Below are positions 58,692 to 64,000 of a stretch of DNA of 64,000 bases, piece by piece. The position numbers and the translations under genes were made by a program. Position 1 is the first letter of the stretch. Every line of letters starts with the position of its first letter. The notes beneath the pieces were generated by a model. The model worked only from the letters and a program-made list of their open reading frames with translations, had not been told where the DNA came from and ran no database searches. Source of the DNA: ZC4RG30 sp049841155 (GTDB lineage: Bacteria > Pseudomonadota > Gammaproteobacteria > Steroidobacterales > Steroidobacteraceae); the NCBI GenBank assembly GCA_049841155.1, contig JASGHI010000003.1, positions 1 to 64,000 of the forward strand. The letters are read 5' to 3'.

Positions 58692-59084
58692 ATGGAAAAT
58701 TTCATCAGACGCGTTTGTCTTCTCGGTGGCGTGTTGCTCATGGGTGCGGCACCGGCTTTGGCGCACCATTCCTATTCCATGTTCGACGGAAAGAAGGAAG
58801 TCGAACTTGTCGGCATCGTGAAGGAATGGGCGTTCGTCAATCCTCACGCCTACCTGACATTGATCGTATCGGACAGCGCAGGCAGCTCCACCGAGTGGCT
58901 GGTGGAAGCCAATGGCCCGGCTGCCATGACGCGTTACGGCATAACCGCGGATACTTTCAAACCCGGAGAGAAAGCGACCGTCCTGGTGCACCCCAGGCGC
59001 AACGGTCTGGCGGGAGGCAGCTTCATCAGCGTCAAGCTCGCTGACGGAACCGTTCTGAAGCACGACCCTCTGCGTGGCCTGTGA
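58692..59084 (+). CDS. DUF6152 family secreted protein (copy 2)
   Basis: A 130-residue exported protein: MENFIRRVCLLGGVLLMGAA signal, mature start AHHSYSMFDGKKEVELVG, then VKEWAFVNPHAYLTLIV, WLVEANGPAAMTRYGI and GEKATVLVHPRRNGLAGG. Clearly paralogous to the protein at 47789. Driven from copy B of the element and convergent with the GHWDG gene at 59106 (21-bp gap). Confidence 0.82.
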   Translation: MENFIRRVCLLGGVLLMGAAPALAHHSYSMFDGKKEVELVGIVKEWAFVNPHAYLTLIVSDSAGSSTEWLVEANGPAAMTRYGITADTFKPGEKATVLVHPRRNGLAGGSFISVKLADGTVLKHDPLRGL

Positions 59085-59105
59085 GGCGTTTTGCTCACCG
59101 GGTTT

Positions 59106-59807
59106 CTAGCCACCCCTGACCAGCTCCGTCGGGATATTGTAGACGCATTCGTGCTCCTGAATAACCTCGCTCGTCTTTCTGAAGATGCGGACGTAGGTGT
59201 ATGGCTTGGGAAGCGCCGCAGGGTCTTCTGCGGTCATTTCATAGCGCAGGAAAAGGCCGCCTTGCAGGGGCGTGATCTTTTCGCGCAGACGCAGTGAAGG
59301 GCCATGCCGCGCGCCATCGGGCGTCAGCCAAACCACGTCGTTGAAGCCGACGGTGTCGATCAGGAGGGATCCGCCCTCCCACTGGGCCACTGAGTCCCCC
59401 TGAAAGCCCGGCGGGCTTTCGTTGTGGTCGTGCTCCAGACGGGCCACTCGGACGAGCCCAAAGGTTTTTTCCTCGAATATGAGGATGACATCCTTGTCCG
59501 TCGGCACGATCTCCATTTTTTTCTTCATTTCCGCGATCATGCGGAAAGGCCCTATGGGCATGCAGAGTCGGGCTGGATCAAGCAGATCCACCGCTTCGGC
59601 ATTTGCGGGGGCGGGCAGACCTTTGACCGATACGGGCAGGCCGGTGGATTTGAGCGCGCCTGACTTGAAGTCAATCGGAAGCGGTTCGTAAGTACCTGCA
59701 ATATCTGCAAGGGATGCGCCCGATTTCGCGGCGGCGCAAGAAGCGCTTCCCCCGGCACTGACGAGGATCCCGCCAAGGAGGGCCGGGATCAAATTTTCCA
59801 TGGTCAT
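59106..59807 (-). CDS. Secreted protein with GHWDG-like core (paralog 3)
   Basis: A 233-residue exported protein (signal MTMENLIPALLGGILVSAGG, possible lipobox SASC). The family core reads GDSVAQWEGGSLLIDTVGFN, followed by LRLREKITPLQGGLFLRYEM and PYTYVRIFRKT. It lies 8 bp after paralog 2 and is the last gene of the TonB receptor 2 operon. GH is replaced by AQ in the core, so this copy is the most diverged. Confidence 0.7.
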   Translation of the reverse strand: MTMENLIPALLGGILVSAGGSASCAAAKSGASLADIAGTYEPLPIDFKSGALKSTGLPVSVKGLPAPANAEAVDLLDPARLCMPIGPFRMIAEMKKKMEIVPTDKDVILIFEEKTFGLVRVARLEHDHNESPPGFQGDSVAQWEGGSLLIDTVGFNDVVWLTPDGARHGPSLRLREKITPLQGGLFLRYEMTAEDPAALPKPYTYVRIFRKTSEVIQEHECVYNIPTELVRGG

Positions 59808-59815
59808 TTTCTTTC

Positions 59816-60622
59816 TCACTGCGCCGCGGTGGCCCGATCCATGGCCGCTTGCCACATGCGGTACCAGCGCAGGACTTCCTTGGGGGAGGGGTTGCATGCA
59901 TCGTAGGAACTGGGATCCTCGGTGCGTTTGAAATAGCGCGTGTAGCTGTAAGGGCTTTTCAGGGCTTTTCGGTCCGAAACCGTGACTTTGTACTCCATGT
60001 AGTCCCCATCCGCGACCAGGCGGTAGCGCTCGACGACCCTCAATTCACTGGTGTGCGGCTGGAACCATTGTGCATGCAGGGGACTTTTGTCGTTGAAGCC
60101 TATGGAGTCGACCACCAGCGTATCTGCGTCCCAATGCCCGACGGAATGTCCGTCCCAGGTGAGCGGAGGATTGTCCGGATGCTTTTGGTCCATGAAGATC
60201 CGCCGCGGCATGCCCACCTGGATGGCGGGTCTTATCTGTATGATCACCCCTCTGGTTTCGACAAAGCGGAAATTGCCCGTATCCGTCATCATCATCTTGC
60301 CGATATCGAGGCAGCGGATCCCCGGATCGTCCGCGTCGACGTCGGTGGCCTCTTTGCGCAGAAGTGCCCAGGGCTGCAGGTGCTCATCGATCAGGGCTTC
60401 CAGGTCTCTTGGCGTGGATGTGAAGCCTTCCGGTGGCGGATCTTCAAGGAAGTAGGACGTATCGACCATCCGGTAGCTTCCCAGGAAATTGGGAGGCGTC
60501 TTGGCCTCAATCCCTGGCGCAAATGCGAGACAGGCGGCGGATGCGAGAACCAGGGGTTTCCAACGGGCACAGCGGCGGTGCCCGTTCCCTGGACTGTCTT
60601 GCAGAACCTGTTGTCTTTGCAT
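59816..60622 (-). CDS. Secreted protein with GHWDG core (paralog 2)
   Basis: A 268-residue exported protein with an N-terminal signal (PLVLASAACLAFAPGIEA). The core is HSVGHWDADTLVVDSIGFND, then LRVVERYRLVADGDYMEYKV and PYSYTRYFKRTED. It has a longer N-terminal region than paralog 3 with a possible helical segment (DLEALIDEHLQPWALLRKEA). It lies 23 bp after TonB receptor 2. Function unknown. Confidence 0.72.
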   Translation of the reverse strand: MQRQQVLQDSPGNGHRRCARWKPLVLASAACLAFAPGIEAKTPPNFLGSYRMVDTSYFLEDPPPEGFTSTPRDLEALIDEHLQPWALLRKEATDVDADDPGIRCLDIGKMMMTDTGNFRFVETRGVIIQIRPAIQVGMPRRIFMDQKHPDNPPLTWDGHSVGHWDADTLVVDSIGFNDKSPLHAQWFQPHTSELRVVERYRLVADGDYMEYKVTVSDRKALKSPYSYTRYFKRTEDPSSYDACNPSPKEVLRWYRMWQAAMDRATAAQ

Positions 60623-60645
60623 TCTGGCCTCTCCCGTCGAAATGC

Positions 60646-63486
60646 TCAGAACTTGAACCGCACGCCGCCGCGGAAGGTCCGTCCAAGTACATCGTAGTAG
60701 AGCGGGGACACACCCAATTGCGCACCACCGATGCTGGGGGCGTCGGCAACCCTCGCCGGATCGCGGTTGAGAAGGTTGTTCACCACCAGGAAAGTCTCGA
60801 TCCCGGGCTGGATCTTGTAGCTGACTGAAAGATCAAAATACAGCGCACCCGCGACATGGTTGTTGTCGATCGTCGGATTGTCTGTGGTCGAAACTGGGCA
60901 GTTGCTGCTGCATTCGATGTATTGAGCCGACAGGACACCGTTGCTGATTCCCCGGGCAGTCAGCGACGCAGCCAACGGCCCCTTGGCGTAGGTTCCCTGC
61001 ATCAGGTAACGCCAGTCGGGCACCCCCGTGGCCGAGCCCAGGGTGGATATCGACGCACTGCCTGCAACGCCATTGAAGGTCTCGCTCTGAAGGTACCGGG
61101 TGGCCAGTGCGCGCAAGGAAACCTGTCCGCCGCCTGCCGGGAAGCGGTAGCTTGCTTCGATATCGATTCCGCGCGCATCCAGCTGGGTGAGATTGAGGGG
61201 CTGCCGGATGATGGTGGTGATCAAGCCCGTCGAGGGATCGCGGATGATGTTCTGGCAGACACGTTGATTGCCTCGGTAGCAGTGCTGGAGTGTCTCGGCA
61301 GAAGTCAAAGTGGTGATGGCATCCTTGACCTCGATATCCCAGTAGTCCACAGCGAAGGACAGCCCAGGCAGAAACCGGGGTTGGACGACGGCCCCGATGC
61401 CGATGGTATCGGCTTTCTCCGGCATGACGTCGGGGTTGCCCACCGTGATGTGGGTGTGGGTGTAGGACTGATTGTTCAGGAACGGATCGGTGAGCAGGGC
61501 GGGCCCCACTGTGCCGGGACCGAACAGTTCCGACAGGCCACCGGCGCGGATGTCGCGCGATTTGGTCACCCGGAGCTTCAAGTCCTCGATGGGTGCCCAG
61601 GTTCCGCCCACTTTCCAGGTGTTGACCTCGCCGGAGGTGCTGTAGTCGGTCAGACGAACGGCGGCATTGAAGTCCAGCGACCTGGCGAACGTCGCGTCGT
61701 TGGCCAGAGGCGCGACGATTTCAAAGAAGCCTTCGGTCACGTCAAAGGAGCCGGTCACGGCCTTGTAGTTGCCGGCCCAGAAGCCATTGCTCTGGGAGAT
61801 GGGGTCGGAACTCCCGCTCACGGATTCGCGACGGTGCTCGATGCCCAAGGCAGCCGAAACCGGGCCGGCCCAGGTGGAGAAGGGTTCGCTGCGCAGCGTG
61901 CTCTGGACAATGTCCTGGGTAATGTTGGCCTTCAACCAGCCGTGGCCATTGACGTACGCCAGGGCGGCCTGGGATGCCACACCTGTGCCCAGCAGGTTCA
62001 GTGGTTGGCATCCGTTGGCCGGATCGGTCAGGGTTGAACGGCAGGTGATCTGGCCGTTCGGCCCCAAGACCGCATCCAATGCGTTTCTGTAGTTCGCGTT
62101 GATCGGAAGGTACAAGTCCTGATAGATGTCGGTGGAGTTCCGGTTCAAGCTGACTTCCCAGCTCCACTCCTTGCCCATGGCATTGAACTTTCCGTTGGCT
62201 CCGAGCGTGTACCGGAACATGTCGTGGTTGCTCTTGTAGGGCAGGCCGCCGATCGCCTGGTTCCACGAGCCCACGGTCAGCGTCGTCACATTGGCCGCCT
62301 GCATGGCCGCAACCACTGATGGCGGCAGGAAGGGGTTGTCGTTGTTGATCGTCAGGCCGCCGAAGTTGTACTGCGGCGTGGAGTACAGACTGACGTACGA
62401 GCGATTGAACGAGAACTGCTGGAAAATCTGGAAGTTGTCAGTGATGTCGTAGCTCGCGCGTTCGAAGATGCCCCGCCGGCGGGTGGGAGGGTCGAACGAC
62501 TGGACTCCGGCGCCGAAGTCGGTGACTTTCCAGTCGCCGCCCACCATGAAGGGATCACTGACGGTCGTGCCGTAGTTCAGCTGGAGCGGTGCGCCATTGG
62601 GGCCGAAGTAGAGACCGCGCAGAGGGCCCGCGGTCACGATCGCGCCCGGCGCCACGGTGGTATAGCCCACGTTGGTGCGAGCCAGGAGCCGCGGCTGACC
62701 GTTGGTGGCCGTGTAGGCCGGGTTGTTGAGCTGCCTGGCCGCCACGTACCACGGCCGTGAAAGCTTGTTGATGCCGCCGCTGTAGTACTCCTCCGCGCTG
62801 AGCAGAAGGTGGCCGCGGTTGTTGGCGAAACCGGTGCCGAAGGCGGCCGACACGGTGGCGTTGGGATCGTCGCCGTAAGTGGTCAGGCCACCCGATACTT
62901 CGCTCTTGAATCCGATGAACTTCTTGTCGAGCACGAAGTTGATCACGCCGGCCACGGCCGCCGAGCCCCACGCGGCCGAAGCGCCGCCAGTGACGACATC
63001 CACACGGCTGATCAGAGAGTTAGGAATGGTGTTGACGTCGACCACACCACTCATGGTGGCTGCAGGAATCCTCTGGCCGTCGAGCAGAACCAGAGTGCGG
63101 CCAGTACCCAGATTTCGCAGGTTCAGGACGTTGAGGCCAGCCAGACCGGAGCTGATCGTGCTGGCGTTCATGCGCGTGCTGCCTGCCAGCGACGGCATCT
63201 GGTTGACCTGGTCGGCGATATTGACGGGCGCGGCGCGCTCGATTTCCTCCGCGCCCAGCACCATGGTCGGGGTCGGAGCCTGGTAGCCATCGCGCACGAT
63301 GCGCGAGCTGGTGACCACGACCTCGCTCAGGCTGGCGTTCTGGGTGTCCTCGGCGGCGCGCGCTGCGGTGGCCAGAAGAATCGCGGTCACGGTACACGCC
63401 GCGGTGGTCAGTACCTGTGGCCGGCTGATCGCCCCAGCAGCTGCACGTGGCAGAGCATCGATATCGTCGGTGAATCGCGCCTTCAT
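60646..63486 (-). CDS. TonB-dependent outer-membrane receptor 2
   Basis: A 946-residue receptor. The leader begins MKARFTDDID and ends ATAARAAED, like receptor 1. The plug carries LSEVVVTSSRIVRDGYQAPT, NLRNLGTGRTLVLLDGQRI, VDVVTGGASAAWGSAAVAG and INFVLDKKF; the barrel ends GRTFRGGVRFKF. The plug type (V-L-L-D-G-x-R, W-G-S-x-A-V-A-G-V-I-N) is that of the large oligopeptide/glycan-type receptor branch. First gene of a three-gene operon with the two secreted paralogs; copy C of the element lies 35 bp upstream. Confidence 0.93.
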   Translation of the reverse strand: MKARFTDDIDALPRAAAGAISRPQVLTTAACTVTAILLATAARAAEDTQNASLSEVVVTSSRIVRDGYQAPTPTMVLGAEEIERAAPVNIADQVNQMPSLAGSTRMNASTISSGLAGLNVLNLRNLGTGRTLVLLDGQRIPAATMSGVVDVNTIPNSLISRVDVVTGGASAAWGSAAVAGVINFVLDKKFIGFKSEVSGGLTTYGDDPNATVSAAFGTGFANNRGHLLLSAEEYYSGGINKLSRPWYVAARQLNNPAYTATNGQPRLLARTNVGYTTVAPGAIVTAGPLRGLYFGPNGAPLQLNYGTTVSDPFMVGGDWKVTDFGAGVQSFDPPTRRRGIFERASYDITDNFQIFQQFSFNRSYVSLYSTPQYNFGGLTINNDNPFLPPSVVAAMQAANVTTLTVGSWNQAIGGLPYKSNHDMFRYTLGANGKFNAMGKEWSWEVSLNRNSTDIYQDLYLPINANYRNALDAVLGPNGQITCRSTLTDPANGCQPLNLLGTGVASQAALAYVNGHGWLKANITQDIVQSTLRSEPFSTWAGPVSAALGIEHRRESVSGSSDPISQSNGFWAGNYKAVTGSFDVTEGFFEIVAPLANDATFARSLDFNAAVRLTDYSTSGEVNTWKVGGTWAPIEDLKLRVTKSRDIRAGGLSELFGPGTVGPALLTDPFLNNQSYTHTHITVGNPDVMPEKADTIGIGAVVQPRFLPGLSFAVDYWDIEVKDAITTLTSAETLQHCYRGNQRVCQNIIRDPSTGLITTIIRQPLNLTQLDARGIDIEASYRFPAGGGQVSLRALATRYLQSETFNGVAGSASISTLGSATGVPDWRYLMQGTYAKGPLAASLTARGISNGVLSAQYIECSSNCPVSTTDNPTIDNNHVAGALYFDLSVSYKIQPGIETFLVVNNLLNRDPARVADAPSIGGAQLGVSPLYYDVLGRTFRGGVRFKF

Positions 63487-63506
63487 TGAGTAGTCTCCCT
63501 GACCAA

Positions 63507-63530
63507 TTCAATCTTGTTTCCAAGATTGAA
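63507..63530. promoter_or_regulatory. Perfect 10-bp inverted repeat in the receptor 2 leader
   Basis: TTCAATCTTG-TTTC-CAAGATTGAA lies 20 bp before the start codon of receptor 2 and overlaps the end of copy C. Copy A has a degenerate version (CAATCTTcgaacACAATTGAA). It is either a protein-binding site or a 5' UTR hairpin. Confidence 0.55.
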
Positions 63531-63594
63531 ATCTGCCCCGAGAGCGACTACCAGAACGAATTTCAGAATCGTGGCATCGAAAAAACCGAAGGAA
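63521..63594 (-). promoter_or_regulatory. Repeated upstream element, copy C
   Basis: On the minus strand: TTCCTTCGGTTTTTTCGATG, then CCACGATTCTGAAATTCGTT, CTGGTAGTCGCTCTCGGGGC and ending TTTCAATCTTG. Almost identical to copy A over the first 50 bp. Confidence 0.88.
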
Positions 63595-63705
63595 ATTAGG
63601 TAATTCTTTTATGAGGCATTGCGTCCACACCAATCCAGTGCGCAGCTGCCAACAGATATGCCATGTTGGTGCAACGCTGCCCCCATCTCCGGACAGCGTG
63701 CACTC

Positions 63706-64000
63706 CTAGGAGCAGGATCGGGCTCTCTCCTGGATCCAGTTGCGGAATGCCGCCAGCGGCGGATAGGAGGCTCTGCCGGGTGACCACGCCAGATAGTAAC
63801 GCTCGGTGCTTTCCACAGGCGTTGCCGGCACGGCTTTCACGAGATCGCCCCGTGCAAGTTCGCCCTCGATGAGGAACGTCGGCAGCAACGCCACGCCGAG
63901 TCCGGAAATGCCGGCCTGAGCCGCGATCGCGAACTGGTCCACGAGCATGCCGTGGATGTTGCCGGTGTCGACCCCCTTGGTGCGGAACCAGTTCTCCCAG
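63706..64000 (-). CDS. LysR-family regulator, C-terminal part (runs off the window)
   Basis: The last about 98 residues of an LTTR substrate-binding domain of the GcvA type: WENWFRTKGVDTGNIHGMLV, then AAQAGISGLGVALLPTFLIE, GELARGDLVKAVP and YYLAWSPGRASYPPLAAFRNWI. The N-terminus with the helix-turn-helix lies beyond position 64000. It is transcribed toward the TonB receptor 2 operon and may regulate it. Confidence 0.88.
   Translation of the reverse strand, partial: WENWFRTKGVDTGNIHGMLVDQFAIAAQAGISGLGVALLPTFLIEGELARGDLVKAVPATPVESTERYYLAWSPGRASYPPLAAFRNWIQERARSCS

Noticed and set aside
60856..62037. Plus-strand frame of 393 codons opposite TonB receptor 2
   Set aside because: Gly/Asp/Val-rich antisense artefact; the receptor frame is complete.

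Overview
The window joins two unrelated pieces of DNA. Positions 1 to about 9,070 look like a Verrucomicrobiota-type genome (inference, from a DUF1080 lipoprotein, a secreted metzincin, a style of leuB and intergenic 'gacaggat' tandem repeats). This part carries many single-base indels that break leuB, uvrB, a nucleotidyltransferase, an antitoxin and others. Near 9,070 a metzincin gene loses its C-terminus exactly where a PnuC-family gene lacking its N-terminus begins. From there on the sequence is high-GC gammaproteobacterial DNA (Steroidobacteraceae/Nevskiales-like, inference) with intact reading frames. The simplest reading is a chimeric contig.

Layout of the second part. 9.07-14.5 kb holds a vitamin-salvage pair (PnuC family plus APH-fold kinase), a 2Fe-2S ferredoxin and a methyl-cycle block: PfkB (adenosine-type) kinase, metK, an S-adenosylhomocysteine riboswitch and ahcY. 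14.6-33.6 kb is ordinary chromosome: SGNH hydrolase, OpgC-like acyltransferase, vapBC, rhodanese, M16 protease, two SDRs, FMN hydroxy-acid oxidase, UspE-like protein, two MFS carriers, a fused-permease ABC system, hemF and a radical SAM gene behind a consensus LexA box. An Rrf2/NsrR-type regulator follows. 34.2-42.7 kb is a complete L-Ara4N lipid A modification operon (arnT, the two halves of arnA as separate genes, one small EmrE-like protein, arnB, arnC, arnD, ugd). 42.7-47.0 kb is bifunctional putA with a divergent Lrp-type regulator.

From 46.9 kb to the end lies an accessory, lower-GC catabolic region: two TonB-dependent receptors, two DUF6152 proteins, three paralogous secreted proteins with a G-H-W-D/E-G-x-x-L-V-D-T-V-G core, two LysR regulators, an XRE-cupin regulator, a pyrroline/piperideine-2-carboxylate reductase, an ALDH7-type dehydrogenase, an NCS1 permease with a zinc-ribbon-like tail and a decayed MHS transporter.

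The most notable observation is a conserved element of about 72 bp that occurs four times. It always points toward, and lies 33-60 bp before, the start codon of a TonB receptor or DUF6152 gene. It ties both receptors, both DUF6152 genes and all three secreted paralogs into one apparent regulon. This receptor/DUF6152/secreted-protein set is the best candidate for an undescribed uptake or processing system. No tRNA, rRNA, CRISPR array or insertion sequence was seen.
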